Part shown: one piece after another, positions 43,294 to 52,974 of the stretch
Layout: the number at the start of each line of letters is the position of its first letter
Position numbering within the stretch: position 1 is the stretch's first letter
NCBI RefSeq assembly: GCF_023330665.1
Contig: NZ_CP097127.1
Coordinates: 3,348,001 to 3,412,000, forward strand
Length of the DNA: 64,000 nt
Direction: 5' to 3'
Source of the DNA: Conexibacter sp. S30A1
Lineage (GTDB): Bacteria > Actinomycetota > Thermoleophilia > Solirubrobacterales > Solirubrobacteraceae
Translations under genes and position numbers: made by a program
Notes under the pieces: generated by a model
What the model was told of the DNA's origin: nothing
The model's database searches: none
The model's input: the letters and a program-made list of their open reading frames with translations, nothing else

Positions 43294-44132
43294 TGGCGAT
43301 TCGTAAGCCAAAGCCGACCTCGCCCGGTCTGCGCTTCGTCAGCTATCCGGACTTTGCCGAGATCACGCGCACGACGCCGGAGAAGTCGCTGACCGAGGGA
43401 CTCAAGAAGTCCGGTGGGCGCAACGCCTACGGCCGCAAGACCTCGCGCCACCGCGGCGGCGGCGCCAAGCGGTTGTACCGGCGCATCGACTTCAAGCGCA
43501 CCAAGGACGGGATTCCCGCCAAGGTTGCCCAGATCGAGTACGACCCGAACCGCTCGGCCTACATCGCGCTGCTGCACTACGCCGACGGCGAGAAGCGCTA
43601 CATCATCGCGCCCGCTCGCCTGAGTGTCGGCATGACGGTCGAGTCGGGCCCGAACGCAGATATCCGTGTGGGCAATGCGCTACCGCTGGGCAACATGCCA
43701 GCCGGCACCGTCGTGCACAACGTCGAACTGACTCCGGGCCGCGGCGCGCAGATCGGCCGCTCGGCTGGTATCGGCATCCAGCTGCTGGCCAAGGACGGCG
43801 ACTACGTGACCCTGCGGCTGCCGTCCGGCGAGATGCGCATGGTGCGGGCACAGTGCCGTGCCACGGTGGGCACGGTCGGCAACTCAGACCACCAGAACGT
43901 GAAGGTCGGTAAGGCCGGACGCAAGCGCCACATGGGTGTGCGGCCACAGACTCGTGGCACGGCCATGAACCCGGTCGACCACCCGCACGGCGGTGGCGAG
44001 GGTTCCACCACACCGGGACGTCATCCGGTGACGCCGTGGGGTGTGCCGACGCTCGGCTACCGCACGCGCAAGAAGGGCAAGCTGTCCGACAAGTACATCG
44101 TTCGCGGCCGTAAGAGGGGTAAGAAGCGTTGA
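43293..44132 (+). CDS. rplB: 50S ribosomal protein L2 (uL2)
   Basis: 279 residues, full length. [31 protein letters not shown] near the N-terminus and the catalytic-centre-proximal [30 protein letters not shown] with its conserved His. Ends in a basic tail. Stop overlaps the TTG start of rpsS. Confidence 0.97.
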   Translation: MAIRKPKPTSPGLRFVSYPDFAEITRTTPEKSLTEGLKKSGGRNAYGRKTSRHRGGGAKRLYRRIDFKRTKDGIPAKVAQIEYDPNRSAYIALLHYADGEKRYIIAPARLSVGMTVESGPNADIRVGNALPLGNMPAGTVVHNVELTPGRGAQIGRSAGIGIQLLAKDGDYVTLRLPSGEMRMVRAQCRATVGTVGNSDHQNVKVGKAGRKRHMGVRPQTRGTAMNPVDHPHGGGEGSTTPGRHPVTPWGVPTLGYRTRKKGKLSDKYIVRGRKRGKKR

Positions 44133-44401
44133 GTCGTTCAAGCAAGAAGGGCCCGTTTGTGCAGGAGCGCCTGATGGCACGGGTCGAGGCGATGAACGCC
44201 TCCGGCGAGAAGCGGATGCTGAAGACCTGGTCGCGCGCGTCGACGATATTCCCTGACATGGTTGGGCACACGATCGCCGTCCACGATGGTCGCAAGCACG
44301 TGCCCGTGTTCATCTCGGAGTCGATGGTCGGTCACAAGCTGGGCGAGTTCGCGCCCACGCGGCTCTACCGTGGCCACGCGGGAACGGGTAAGAAGCGATG
44401 A
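44129..44401 (+). CDS. rpsS: 30S ribosomal protein S19 (uS19)
   Basis: 90 residues from TTG 44129, inside the rplB stop (TTGA). [22 protein letters not shown], then [46 protein letters not shown]. Overlaps rplV by ATGA. Confidence 0.97.
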   Translation: MSRSSKKGPFVQERLMARVEAMNASGEKRMLKTWSRASTIFPDMVGHTIAVHDGRKHVPVFISESMVGHKLGEFAPTRLYRGHAGTGKKR

Positions 44402-45162
44402 GCGACGAGACGCCGGAACTCGAGGCCGTGGACGGCGAGTCCGCCGCTGCGCCAGACACGAACGCAACTCCTGCCGCGGACGGCGAGTCCGCCGCTGCGC
44501 CAGACACGAACGCAACTCCTGCCGCGGACGGCGAGTCCGCCGCTCCGGGAGAGATGAACACAACTCCCTCCGCGACGGACTCGCCGGCCGCGGCTGAGCC
44601 GAGCGCCAAGCCCGCGCGGAAGCCACGCGCGGTAAAGCCGAAGGCGGACACGCCCGTCGCCGAGGAAGCCGCAGCCGAGAAGCCCAAGCGCACCCGCGCA
44701 GCCAAGCCCAAGGCGACCGCGACCGCGGCGCAGACGAGCGAGTCGGTGCAGCCTGCGCCTGACGCCGAGCCGCAGGCGGCGCCGAAGCGCGGCGCCGCCA
44801 AGCGTCGTGAGCAACCCGCGGCCGACATGGTCGTCCGTGCGCAGGCAAAGTACGTGCGCTCATCTGCGCGCAAGGCGCGTCTGGTCTGCGACAACATCCG
44901 CGGCAAGAGTGTCACTGACGCACGCGCTATCCTCGCGCATACGCCACGTGCGGTCGCTCGTGACTGGAGCACGTTGCTCGAGTCGGCGATCGCCAACGCC
45001 GAGAACAATCACGATCTCGACGGCGAGGATCTGGTCATCAAGGCGGTGCACGCCGATGAAGGTCCGACCATCAAGCGCTTTCGTCCGCGCGCGCAGGGCC
45101 GCGCGAGCAAGATCCGCAAGCGCACCGCGCACTTGACAATCCTCCTGACGCCGAAGAACTAG
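44398..45162 (+). CDS. rplV: 50S ribosomal protein L22 (uL22) with 143-residue N-terminal extension
   Basis: 254 residues, against ~110-120 for typical uL22. The core begins at Met144 ([46 protein letters not shown]) and is complete to [10 protein letters not shown]. The extension has an acidic Ala/Thr/Ser part with three 16-residue repeats (12-27, 28-43 identical, 44-59 diverged), then a Lys/Arg/Ala/Pro part like histone H1 tails. The ATGA overlap with rpsS favours translation from 44398. Met144 could serve as an internal start but has no clear SD. Confidence 0.93.
   Translation: MSDETPELEAVDGESAAAPDTNATPAADGESAAAPDTNATPAADGESAAPGEMNTTPSATDSPAAAEPSAKPARKPRAVKPKADTPVAEEAAAEKPKRTRAAKPKATATAAQTSESVQPAPDAEPQAAPKRGAAKRREQPAADMVVRAQAKYVRSSARKARLVCDNIRGKSVTDARAILAHTPRAVARDWSTLLESAIANAENNHDLDGEDLVIKAVHADEGPTIKRFRPRAQGRASKIRKRTAHLTILLTPKN
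44431..44574 (+). repeat. Three 48-bp tandem repeats inside rplV
   Basis: Units 44431-44478 and 44479-44526 are identical; 44527-44574 is a diverged third copy. All are in frame, so copy-number change would lengthen or shorten uL22 by 16 residues without a frameshift. Confidence 0.95.
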
Positions 45163-45173
45163 AAGAGACAACC

Positions 45174-46295
45174 ATGGGTCAAAAAGTCCATCCCGAGTCG
45201 ATCCGCGTGGGTTACATCCACGACTGGAAGTCAAACTGGTTCAGCGAGAAGCACTTTGCCGACTACCTGCATGAGGACACCGAGATCCGCAAGCACATCG
45301 TCGGCCGCCTTTCACATGCGGGTCTCTCTGACATAACGATCCGCAAGAGCGCGAACGAGGTGGAGGTCAACATCCACACGGCGCGGCCCGGCATCGTGAT
45401 CGGCAAGGCCGGCTCCGAGGTGGACCAGCTGCGCCGTGACCTGCACCGGATCACCGGCAAGCAGGTGAAGGTCAACATCCTCGAGATCAAGCGCCCCGAG
45501 CTCGATGCACGGCTGGTTGCGCAGTCCATCGCCGAGCAGCTCCAGAACCGCGTCGCCTTCCGCCGCGCGATGAAGCGCGCTCTGACCAGCGCGATGCGGT
45601 CGGGTGCCAAGGGCGTGAAGGTCCAGGTGTCCGGTCGGCTCGGCGGCGCTGAGATGGCCCGCACGGAGGGTTACTCCGACGGTCGCGTGCCTCTGCATAC
45701 GCTGCGCGCCGATATCGACTACGGCTTCCACGAGGCCCGCACTACCTTCGGGCGGATCGGCGTCAAGTGCTGGATCAACAAGGGCGAGATCATGCCCGAG
45801 GGCTACACCGGCGCCGACCTGACGATCATGGATGCCCCCTCGCCACAGCAGAATGACCGTGATCGCCGCGGCGGTCGTGACGGCCGCGATGGTCGCGGGC
45901 GTGGCGGCTCCGGTGGGCCGGGTGGTCGGGGTCGCGGTCGCGCACCCGGTCAGGGTGCGCCCGGCGGGTCCGGGGCCGGCGGAGTGGGCGCGGGTGCTCC
46001 CGGACGTGGTCGCGGACGCGGCCCAGGCGCCGGAGGCGCGAGCCGCGGGCCGGGAGGCTACGCGGGTCAGGGCGGGCGTGGCCCGAGTGGACCCGGCCAG
46101 GCTGGGCGTGGCCCGAGTGGACCCGGCCAGGCCGGGCGTGGTCCCTCACAAGGCGGCAGCGGTCGCGGACCGCGCCCCGCAGGCGCCCCCCAGAACCGTG
46201 GACCAAGGCCGGCGCAGGGCGGCCAGCCGCCGCGGGGCGGCCAGTCCGCGCCCGGTGGCTCTGCTCCCCGTCAGTCAAACGGAGGTAACGGCTGA
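45174..46295 (+). CDS. rpsC: 30S ribosomal protein S3 (uS3) with RGG-like C-terminal tail
   Basis: 373 residues against ~210-270 usual. The core (1-220) has the KH loop [18 protein letters not shown] (GKAG at 77-80) and the C-terminal domain [33 protein letters not shown]. Residues ~221-373 are Gly/Arg/Pro/Gln-rich with RGG, GRGRG and a [10 protein letters not shown] repeat. uS3 lines the mRNA entry channel with helicase activity; such a tail could bind RNA. The stop overlaps rplP. Confidence 0.95.
   Translation: MGQKVHPESIRVGYIHDWKSNWFSEKHFADYLHEDTEIRKHIVGRLSHAGLSDITIRKSANEVEVNIHTARPGIVIGKAGSEVDQLRRDLHRITGKQVKVNILEIKRPELDARLVAQSIAEQLQNRVAFRRAMKRALTSAMRSGAKGVKVQVSGRLGGAEMARTEGYSDGRVPLHTLRADIDYGFHEARTTFGRIGVKCWINKGEIMPEGYTGADLTIMDAPSPQQNDRDRRGGRDGRDGRGRGGSGGPGGRGRGRAPGQGAPGGSGAGGVGAGAPGRGRGRGPGAGGASRGPGGYAGQGGRGPSGPGQAGRGPSGPGQAGRGPSQGGSGRGPRPAGAPQNRGPRPAQGGQPPRGGQSAPGGSAPRQSNGGNG
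46074..46133 (+). repeat. 30-bp tandem repeat in rpsC tail
   Basis: Units 46074-46103 and 46104-46133 differ at one base; a partial third copy starts at 46134. Each encodes ten residues of the [10 protein letters not shown] type. Confidence 0.9.
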
Positions 46296-46708
46296 TGCTG
46301 GCCCCCAAGCGTGTAAAGCACCGCAAGCAGCACCGTGGCCGCAGGGCTGGGCTGTCGCGCGGCCAGGTGAAGGTGCAGTTCGGCGAGTTCGGCCTCAAGG
46401 CGCTCGACGCGGGCTGGATCACCAACCGCCAGATCGAGGCGGCGCGTATCGCTATGACCCGCAAGATTCGCCGCGGCGGCAAGGTCTGGATCAACATCTA
46501 CCCCGACAAGTCCTACACCAAGAAGCCCGCCGAAACCCGCATGGGCTCCGGTAAGGGCTCACCGGAAGGTTGGGTTGCCGTTGTCAAGCCCGGGCGCGTG
46601 ATGTTCGAGCTCGCGGGCGTGCCCGAACCGCTCGCCCGTGAGGCGATGCGGCTGGCTGGCCACAAGCTTCCCGTCCGCACCAAGTTCGTCGTGCGAGAAG
46701 AGGGATGA
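46295..46708 (+). CDS. rplP: 50S ribosomal protein L16 (uL16)
   Basis: 137 residues: [96 protein letters not shown]. Completes the A-site region of the large subunit. ATGA overlap with rpmC. Confidence 0.97.
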   Translation: MLAPKRVKHRKQHRGRRAGLSRGQVKVQFGEFGLKALDAGWITNRQIEAARIAMTRKIRRGGKVWINIYPDKSYTKKPAETRMGSGKGSPEGWVAVVKPGRVMFELAGVPEPLAREAMRLAGHKLPVRTKFVVREEG

Positions 46709-46911
46709 GCATGAAACCAGCTGAACTGCGCGACCTAAGCGAGCAGGAGCTCACTGCGCAAATTCATAGCGCGCGCCGGGACCTTCTCGGGCTGCGCTTC
46801 CAGCACGCCACTGGCGAGCTGGAGAACACGGCGGGCATGCGGCGTGCGAAGCGTGAGATCGCGCGCGCGCTGACGATCGCCAAGGAACGTGGAATCGAGA
46901 TCAATGGCTGA
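46705..46911 (+). CDS. rpmC: 50S ribosomal protein L29 (uL29)
   Basis: 68 residues: [62 protein letters not shown] 46705 is in the ATGA overlap; ATG 46711 is an alternative two codons in. Overlaps rpsQ by 8 bases. Confidence 0.96.
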   Translation: MSMKPAELRDLSEQELTAQIHSARRDLLGLRFQHATGELENTAGMRRAKREIARALTIAKERGIEING

Positions 46912-47434
46912 GCAAACCGACAACGAAGAGACGACGGCCGTGGCCGCCGAGCAGCTGGCTGAGACTGCTCCGCAGGAGCCGAAGACCAGCAGCGCGGCGC
47001 CCAAAGGCAAGCGGGCCGCAAAGCCCAAGCCTGTCGTGGCGATGACTCCGCAGCAGCGTCAGGAGCAGCGAGAAGCGCTGCGCGCGAAGAAGGCGCTGGC
47101 ACGCCGCCGTGGCCGTGCCGCCGACCGCGAGAGCTGGAAGGCGGGCGCACACGAGCGAACCGCCACGCCCCCGCGCGAGCACGAGAGCGGGATGCAGAAG
47201 ACCCGGCAGGGCATCGTGGTCTCCGACAAGGCTGAAAAGACGATCACCGTGCGCATCGATGTCGCGCGCCGGCATCGTCGCTACCAGAAGGTCGTGCGAA
47301 CCTCCACCACGCTGCACGCGCATGACGAACACAACGATGCCCACGTGGGTGACACCGTGGTTGTGCGCGAGTCGCGCCCGCTTTCGCGGACCAAGCGCTG
47401 GCGCCTGGTGCAGGTCGTTGAGAGGGCTCGCTGA
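46904..47434 (+). CDS. rpsQ: 30S ribosomal protein S17 (uS17) with ~96-residue N-terminal extension
   Basis: 176 residues against ~80-90 usual. The core starts near Met97 ([69 protein letters not shown]). The extension is acidic/Ala-rich first, then strongly basic and helical ([27 protein letters not shown]). The start overlaps the rpmC stop by 8 bases (ATGGCTGA), which argues for translation of the long form; an internal ATG at 47192 with a GAGAGCGG-like SD could give a normal-length product. Confidence 0.93.
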   Translation: MAEQTDNEETTAVAAEQLAETAPQEPKTSSAAPKGKRAAKPKPVVAMTPQQRQEQREALRAKKALARRRGRAADRESWKAGAHERTATPPREHESGMQKTRQGIVVSDKAEKTITVRIDVARRHRRYQKVVRTSTTLHAHDEHNDAHVGDTVVVRESRPLSRTKRWRLVQVVERAR

Positions 47435-47802
47435 TGGTTCAGAACGAGACCAGATTAAGGGTGGCCGATAACACCGGCGCGCGTGAGATCCTCGTGATCC
47501 GCGTGCAGGGCGGGCACCGGCGCCGTTACGCGCGTGTCGGCGACGTGATCACCGCCACGGTCAAGCAGGCGACTCCGCAGGGCTCCGTGAAAAAGGGGGA
47601 TGTCGTCAAGGCGGTCGTCGTGCGCACGAAGAAGGCCTACGGCCGCGAGGACGGAACCTACATCGCCTTCGACGAGAACGCCGCGGTGATCATCGACAAC
47701 AACAACAACCCACGTGGCACGCGCATCTTCGGGCCCGTGGCCAGAGAGCTGCGTGAGCGCAACTTCATGAAGATCGTCTCGCTCGCACCGGAGGTGCTCT
47801 GA
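47434..47802 (+). CDS. rplN: 50S ribosomal protein L14 (uL14)
   Basis: 122 residues: [111 protein letters not shown]. First gene of the spc part; TGATG overlap with rpsQ. Confidence 0.97.
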   Translation: MVQNETRLRVADNTGAREILVIRVQGGHRRRYARVGDVITATVKQATPQGSVKKGDVVKAVVVRTKKAYGREDGTYIAFDENAAVIIDNNNNPRGTRIFGPVARELRERNFMKIVSLAPEVL

Positions 47803-47804
47803 CC

Positions 47805-48131
47805 ATGCCTGCCCGCATCAAGACCGACGATCAGGTTGTCGTGATCAGCGGCAAGGACCGCGGCAAGCGGGGACGCGTACTGCGCGTCGACCCCAAGCAC
47901 GAACGCGTCTACGTCGAGGGTCTGAACAAGATCAAGCGCCACCAGAAAGCCAACCCGATGTCGCCGACGGCCAACCAGGTCAGCGGAGTGATCGAGAAGG
48001 AGGCTGGGATCCATGTCTCCAACGTCGCGCTCGCCGACCCCAAGGACGGCAAACCGACGCGCGTAGGGATCGAGTTTGTGGACGGCAAGCGGGTACGTGT
48101 GGCGCGGCGCAGCGGGACGAGGATCGACTGA
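47805..48131 (+). CDS. rplX: 50S ribosomal protein L24 (uL24)
   Basis: 108 residues with an N-terminal KOW motif ([43 protein letters not shown]) and [26 protein letters not shown]. It initiates large-subunit assembly. TGATG overlap with rplE. Confidence 0.97.
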   Translation: MPARIKTDDQVVVISGKDRGKRGRVLRVDPKHERVYVEGLNKIKRHQKANPMSPTANQVSGVIEKEAGIHVSNVALADPKDGKPTRVGIEFVDGKRVRVARRSGTRID

Positions 48132-48703
48132 TGGCTGCTCGGCTGAAACAGAAATACGAGAACGAGATACGCCCGGCGTTGATCGAGCGCTTCGGCTACC
48201 AGACGCCGATGCAAGCGCCGAAGATCATGAAGGTCACGGTCAACATGGGTGTTGGCGACGCCAAGCAGGACTCGAAGATGTTTGACGCAGCCGCCGAGCA
48301 GCTCGCGCTGATCACGGGTCAGAAGCCAAACGTCCGGCGGGCTCGCAAGTCGATCGCGCAGTTCAAGCTGCGCGAGGGCATGCCCGTCGGTCTGGCTGTG
48401 ACGCTCCGTGGGGAGCGCCAGTACGAGTTCCTGGACCGCCTGTTCTCGGTGGCGATGCCTCGCATCCGCGATTTTCAGGGTGTGAGCCCCCGTGCGTTTG
48501 ACGGCCGTGGGAATTACACGCTGGGGCTGCGCGAACAGATCATCTTCCCCGAGATCGATTACGACGAGGTCGACCAGACACGCGGCCTGGACGTCACGAT
48601 CACCACCAACCGTTGCACCGACGAGGAGTCCTTCGCCCTGCTGGAGGCCCTCGGCATGCCATTCGCGAAGAGCGGGCGGCGCCAGACCGCCGCACAAAGT
48701 TAG
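48131..48703 (+). CDS. rplE: 50S ribosomal protein L5 (uL5)
   Basis: 190 residues: [100 protein letters not shown]. It binds 5S rRNA in the central protuberance. Confidence 0.97.
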   Translation: MAARLKQKYENEIRPALIERFGYQTPMQAPKIMKVTVNMGVGDAKQDSKMFDAAAEQLALITGQKPNVRRARKSIAQFKLREGMPVGLAVTLRGERQYEFLDRLFSVAMPRIRDFQGVSPRAFDGRGNYTLGLREQIIFPEIDYDEVDQTRGLDVTITTNRCTDEESFALLEALGMPFAKSGRRQTAAQS

Positions 48704-48712
48704 GAACGAACA

Positions 48713-48898
48713 GTGGCCAAAACCTCACAACGAGTCCGTCAGGCACGGACACCCAAGTTCAAGACGCGGGGCTACACCCGCTGCCGTCGCTGCGGTCGCT
48801 CGCGCTCGGTGTACCGCAAGTTCGGTGTGTGCCGGATCTGTCTGCGCGAACTCGCGCACAACGGCTACATCCCCGGAATGACGAAATCGAGCTGGTGA
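48713..48898 (+). CDS. rpsZ: 30S ribosomal protein S14 type Z (uS14), zinc-binding
   Basis: 61 residues from GTG 48713 (SD taggaa). Two CxxC pairs (CRRCG and CRICL) mark the short zinc-binding form. It ends GMTKSSW as usual for type Z. Confidence 0.97.
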   Translation: MAKTSQRVRQARTPKFKTRGYTRCRRCGRSRSVYRKFGVCRICLRELAHNGYIPGMTKSSW

Positions 48899-48902
48899 TC
48901 AG

Positions 48903-49310
48903 ATGTCGATGACCGACCCGATCGCGGACCTGCTCACGCGCCTGCGCAACGGCGCCAAGGCGCAGCACCACGATGTCAAGAGCCCTGCCTCAAAACTCAA
49001 GGTTGAGGTGGCGCGTATCCTGCACGAGCAGGGTTACATCGAGGCCTACTCAGTGGTGCCGGCTGGCGCCGACCGGCCCGGCGAGGAACTCGTGGTGACG
49101 CTCAAGTACACTCGTGAGCGGCGTCCGGTGATCAGCGGCATCCAGCGCGTTTCGCGTCCGGGACAGCGTCACTACGTCGGTCACGACAGCATCCCAAAGG
49201 TCGAAGGCGGCCTGGGCACAGCGATTCTGTCCACCTCCCGCGGGGTGATGACCGGCCACCAAGCACGGCAGCTGGGCATCGGCGGCGAGGTAGTCGCGAA
49301 GGTCTGGTAG
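48903..49310 (+). CDS. rpsH: 30S ribosomal protein S8 (uS8)
   Basis: 135 residues: [101 protein letters not shown]. It binds the central domain of 16S rRNA and in E. coli represses the spc operon. Confidence 0.97.
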   Translation: MSMTDPIADLLTRLRNGAKAQHHDVKSPASKLKVEVARILHEQGYIEAYSVVPAGADRPGEELVVTLKYTRERRPVISGIQRVSRPGQRHYVGHDSIPKVEGGLGTAILSTSRGVMTGHQARQLGIGGEVVAKVW

Positions 49311-49329
49311 CGGCCAGGAAGATCAAGCA

Positions 49330-49875
49330 ATGTCGAGAATCGGTAGACAACCAATAGCCCTGCCCACCGGCGTGAGCGTCACCATCGAGCCCGAGCGGGT
49401 CACCGTGAAAGGTCCCGGCGGAGAGCTCTCCGAGCGGATCGCGCGCGACATCAGTGTCGAGCAGGTCAGCGTTGACGGTCGCGAGCAGCTCGTTGTGTCG
49501 AGACCCACTGACCGCGGTGAGCACCGTGCGCTGCACGGCCTCACCCGCACGCTGGTCGCCAACATGGTCACAGGCGTGACCGACGGATTCCATAAGAACC
49601 TGGAGATTCAGGGTGTCGGTTACCGCGCCGCCCTCAAGGGCCGCGACCTCGAGCTTGCGCTCGGCTACTCACACCCGGTCGAGATCAAGGCGCCGGAGGG
49701 CATCAGCTTTGAGGTGCCGCAGCCGACGCGGATCACCGTGCGGGGCGCATCCAAGCAGCAGGTCGGTGAGATCGCTGCACAGATACGCAAGCAGCGCAAG
49801 CCGGAGCCCTACAAGGGCAAGGGGATCCGTTACGAGGGCGAATACGTCGCGAGGAAGGTCGGTAAGCGAGCATGA
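49330..49875 (+). CDS. rplF: 50S ribosomal protein L6 (uL6)
   Basis: 181 residues, two L6 repeats: [33 protein letters not shown] and [33 protein letters not shown], ending [25 protein letters not shown]. Located near the factor-binding site. ATGA overlap with rplR. Confidence 0.97.
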   Translation: MSRIGRQPIALPTGVSVTIEPERVTVKGPGGELSERIARDISVEQVSVDGREQLVVSRPTDRGEHRALHGLTRTLVANMVTGVTDGFHKNLEIQGVGYRAALKGRDLELALGYSHPVEIKAPEGISFEVPQPTRITVRGASKQQVGEIAAQIRKQRKPEPYKGKGIRYEGEYVARKVGKRA

Positions 49876-50225
49876 GTGTGAAGACGAAGCAGGCGGCGCG
49901 TCTGCGCCGCCAGCGGCGCGTGCGTGCCAAGGTCAAGGGAACGGCCGCACGTCCGCGCATCTCGGTGTTTCGCTCGAATCGTGGTATCACCGCTCAGCTG
50001 ATCGACGACGATTCCGCTCGGACCCTGGCGGCTGTCAACTGGATTGAGCCCGCGCTGCGCGAGCTGCGCGGCAGTGAGCAGGCCCGCAAGGCCGGTCAAC
50101 TGTTGGCTGAGCGCGCGCAGGCTCTGGGTGTGACCAGCGCCGTGTTCGATCGCGGCGGTTATCAGTACCACGGGCGTGTGCAGGCGCTCGCCGACGGGGC
50201 CCGCGATGGCGGGCTCACCTTCTAA
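49872..50225 (+). CDS. rplR: 50S ribosomal protein L18 (uL18)
   Basis: 117 residues: [51 protein letters not shown] ... [37 protein letters not shown] 5S rRNA-binding protein. Followed by a 33-bp spacer with a TACTCT box, a break in the otherwise overlapping order. Confidence 0.97.
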   Translation: MSVKTKQAARLRRQRRVRAKVKGTAARPRISVFRSNRGITAQLIDDDSARTLAAVNWIEPALRELRGSEQARKAGQLLAERAQALGVTSAVFDRGGYQYHGRVQALADGARDGGLTF

Positions 50226-50240
50226 GCGGCGTCCGGACGC

Positions 50241-50246
50241 TACTCT
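50241..50246 (+). promoter_or_regulatory. Candidate internal -10 box before rpsE (TACTCT)
   Basis: TACTCT ends 12 nt before the rpsE ATG, in one of the few real spacers of the spc cluster, and rpsE has no SD. An internal promoter giving a very short leader is plausible. Confidence 0.4.
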
Positions 50247-50258
50247 GGACTGACATTC

Positions 50259-50840
50259 ATGGCACGAGAGCGAACAGTTTCAGCAGCAGGCCTCGACCTT
50301 CAAGAGCGGGTCGTGGAGATCAACCGTGTGGCCAAGGTCGTCAAGGGTGGTCGGCGGTTCTCGTTCACCGCGCTGGTCGTGGTGGGCGACGAGCGTGAGG
50401 TGGTCGGCGTCGGCTACGGCAAGGCTAACGAGGTGCCGGTCGCGATCCAGAAGGGGGTCGAACGGGCCAAGAAGAACCTCTACCGGGTTCCCAAGCACGG
50501 CTCGACCATCACCCACCAGACGACCGGAGTGTTTGGTTCAGGCAAGGTCTTCCTGAAGCCCGCGGCTCCTGGCACCGGCGTGATCGCCGGCGGCGGCGTG
50601 CGCGCGGTGCTCGAGCTCGCTGGCATCCACGACATCCTTTCCAAGTCGCTCGGCTCGCAGAACCCGATCAACCTGGTCAAGGCGACGATGGCCGGGCTCG
50701 AGTCGCTGCGCACACCTGAGGAGGTCGCAGCACTGCGCGGCCTGTCGGTCAACACCGTGCTGGGCCTGAACACCGTCGAGCGCGAGACCGCCACGCTGGA
50801 TGGCGAGGACAGCCAGGCAAGTGAAGGGGAGGCCGCGTGA
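50259..50840 (+). CDS. rpsE: 30S ribosomal protein S5 (uS5)
   Basis: 193 residues: [61 protein letters not shown] (dsRNA-binding-like N-domain) and [45 protein letters not shown]. It ends in a short acidic tail. GTGA overlap with rpmD. Confidence 0.97.
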   Translation: MARERTVSAAGLDLQERVVEINRVAKVVKGGRRFSFTALVVVGDEREVVGVGYGKANEVPVAIQKGVERAKKNLYRVPKHGSTITHQTTGVFGSGKVFLKPAAPGTGVIAGGGVRAVLELAGIHDILSKSLGSQNPINLVKATMAGLESLRTPEEVAALRGLSVNTVLGLNTVERETATLDGEDSQASEGEAA

Positions 50841-51019
50841 GCGACGCCCTGAAGGTCACGCAGCTGAAATCTCGAAACGGAGCGGATAAGCGTCAGCTGG
50901 ACACGCTGCGCTCGATCGGGCTGCGGCGTATCGGTCATACCGTCCAGGTCAGTGACACGCCGCAGATGCGTGGCATGCTGCACAAGGTCAGGCATCTGGT
51001 GGAGGTGCGGGAGGGATGA
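50837..51019 (+). CDS. rpmD: 50S ribosomal protein L30 (uL30)
   Basis: 60 residues from GTG 50837 (GTGA overlap): [53 protein letters not shown]. Overlaps rplO by ATGA. Confidence 0.96.
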   Translation: MSDALKVTQLKSRNGADKRQLDTLRSIGLRRIGHTVQVSDTPQMRGMLHKVRHLVEVREG

Positions 51020-51540
51020 GCAACTTGGACGAGACACTCGCGCCGGAAGCGATCGGCCTGCACAGCCTCAAGCCTGCGCCGGGTTCGCGGCGCCCGCGCA
51101 AGCGGGTCGGCCGCGGCGAGGGCTCTGGTACCGGCAAGACCTCTGGCCGAGGCCAGAAGGGGGCCGGGGCACGCACGGGCTCGAAGTCGCGCCCCAACTT
51201 CGAGGGCGGCCAGATGCCGATCCACATGCGGATGCGCAAGCTACGCGGCCCGCACATGAAGAAGTCAATGCCGTTTGAGCCATTCCGGACGCGCACTCAG
51301 GCCGTCAACGTCGGAGACCTCGAGGCTCGTTTTGAAGCAGGCGCGGTGGTTGACGCTGCGTCACTGGCGGCCAGCGGGCTTGCCACGCGCAAAGGCGTGC
51401 CGATCAAGGTGCTCGCCAACGGCGAGCTTGGCAAGGCGCTCAACGTGAACGTCCACGCCGTCAGTGCGGGCGCTCGCGCCGCGATCGAGCGCGCCGGCGG
51501 AACGGTGACGCTCATCGAGAGCACCAACCCCGAGTCCTGA
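51016..51540 (+). CDS. rplO: 50S ribosomal protein L15 (uL15)
   Basis: 174 residues: LHSLKPAPGSRRPRKRVGRGEGSGTGKTSGRGQKGAGARTGSKSRPNFEGGQMPIHMRMRKLRG is the typical extended basic N-terminal half. The compact C-terminal domain ends GGTVTLIESTNPES. Followed by a 69-bp spacer with a good SD for secY. Confidence 0.97.
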   Translation: MSNLDETLAPEAIGLHSLKPAPGSRRPRKRVGRGEGSGTGKTSGRGQKGAGARTGSKSRPNFEGGQMPIHMRMRKLRGPHMKKSMPFEPFRTRTQAVNVGDLEARFEAGAVVDAASLAASGLATRKGVPIKVLANGELGKALNVNVHAVSAGARAAIERAGGTVTLIESTNPES

Positions 51541-51609
51541 GCAGGCTGTGGTGGCCCGCGCCACGCATCCGAAGCTGATCAGAGCGGCGCTCAGAGGAGA
51601 GCTGGCGCG

Positions 51610-52893
51610 ATGATGTCGACAATCCTCGGCGCGTTTCGCGTGCCCGAGATTCGTCGCAAGGTGCTCTTCACCTTTGCGATGCTCGGGCTCTACCGGCTCG
51701 GTTCCTACATACCCGCGCCCGCAGTCAACGCCAGCGCGCTCAGACAGATCCAGCAGTCGGTGGGAGGCACCGGTGTGCTCGGCCTGCTGAACACCTTTTC
51801 GGGAGGCGCGCTCGCCCGCGTGGCGATCTTCGGGCTGGGGATCACGCCCTACATCACTTCATCGATCGTCTTGCAGGTGCTCACGGCGGTGGTGCCGTCG
51901 CTCGAGAAGCTCTCCAAGGAGGGCGAGGTTGGCCAGGCACGCATCACCCAGTACACCCGCTATCTCACCGTGGCGCTGGCGTTCGCGCAGTCGATCGGCT
52001 ACGTGTTCCTATTCAAGAGCCTGGAGACCCAGGCCGGCGTCAATCTGATCCCCAACTTCAACGTCGGCAAGGTCTTCATGATCGCGATCACGCTGACGGC
52101 CGGATCGGTGCTCGTGATGTGGCTCGGCGAGCTGATCACGCAGCGAGGCATCGGCAATGGCATCTCGCTGATGATCTTTGCGTCGATCGTGTCGGGAATC
52201 CCGACCGGGGTCCAGTCTTGGTGGAACTCACCTGACCAGTCGTTCAAGGTCATGATGCCCTTCATCGTGTTCGCTGTCGTGGCCGGGGTCGTGTTCGTCC
52301 AGACTGGGCAGCGGCGCATCCCCGTGCAGTACGCCAAGCGCGTGATCGGCCAGCGTATGACTCAGGGCGGTCAGACATACATCCCGCTCACCGTCAACAT
52401 GGCCAACGTCATTCCGGTGATCTTCGCCGCGACGGTGATGGCGGTGCCGCCGACTGTCGGGCAGCTCATCGGGCAGAACCACATCCACAACTTCGGCACC
52501 GAGCTCGCAAACTTCCTTTCGCCCGACGGCTGGCACTACGTGGTGGGCGAGGCGATCCTGATCATCCTCTTCACGTACTTCTACACCGCGATCGTCTTCA
52601 ACCCCATCGATCAGGCCGAGAACCTCAAGAAGTACGGTGGCTTCATCCCCGGTATCAGACCGGGCCGCCCGACGGCCGAGTTTCTGGACCGCGTGCTCGC
52701 GCGGCTGACGTTCCCTGGGGCGCTGTTCCTCGCCTTCATTGCAGCGCTACCGACCATTCTGATCGCGCAGACCGGTGCCAGCTTTGCCTTTGGCGGGACC
52801 GCGATCCTGATCGTGATCGGCGTGGCGCTGGATACGATGCGCCAGCTGGAGGCCCAGCTGATGATGCGCAACTACGAGGGCTTCCTAAAGTAA
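51610..52893 (+). CDS. secY: Preprotein translocase subunit SecY
   Basis: 427 residues with ten membrane helices. Start ATG 51610 after AGAGGAGAG. Opening VPEIRRKVLFTFAMLGLYRLGSYIPAPAVN, plug/pore region TFSGGALARVAIFGLGITPYITSSIVLQVL, the conserved IGNGISLMIFASIV and the cytoplasmic loop YAKRVIGQRMTQGGQTYIPLTVNMANVIPVIFA. It forms the protein-conducting channel with SecE. A 7-bp hairpin follows. Confidence 0.97.
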   Translation: MMSTILGAFRVPEIRRKVLFTFAMLGLYRLGSYIPAPAVNASALRQIQQSVGGTGVLGLLNTFSGGALARVAIFGLGITPYITSSIVLQVLTAVVPSLEKLSKEGEVGQARITQYTRYLTVALAFAQSIGYVFLFKSLETQAGVNLIPNFNVGKVFMIAITLTAGSVLVMWLGELITQRGIGNGISLMIFASIVSGIPTGVQSWWNSPDQSFKVMMPFIVFAVVAGVVFVQTGQRRIPVQYAKRVIGQRMTQGGQTYIPLTVNMANVIPVIFAATVMAVPPTVGQLIGQNHIHNFGTELANFLSPDGWHYVVGEAILIILFTYFYTAIVFNPIDQAENLKKYGGFIPGIRPGRPTAEFLDRVLARLTFPGALFLAFIAALPTILIAQTGASFAFGGTAILIVIGVALDTMRQLEAQLMMRNYEGFLK

Positions 52894-52912
52894 GCGTCAA
52901 CACGGCGTAAGG

Positions 52913-52933
52913 CCAGCGTAAGCGGAACGCTGG
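52913..52933 (+). terminator. Small hairpin after secY
   Basis: CCAGCGT (52913-52919) pairs with ACGCTGG (52927-52933) across a 7-nt loop; no T-run. It may separate secY from the inserted acyltransferase gene. Confidence 0.4.
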
Positions 52934-52974
52934 TCGGGCGGTGACACTCGGGCGGAGCGGGTAGCGCTCGGGCA

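Noticed and set aside
44431..44574. Short tandem repeats as a CRISPR array
   Set aside because: The repeats are contiguous with no spacers and lie in frame inside rplV.
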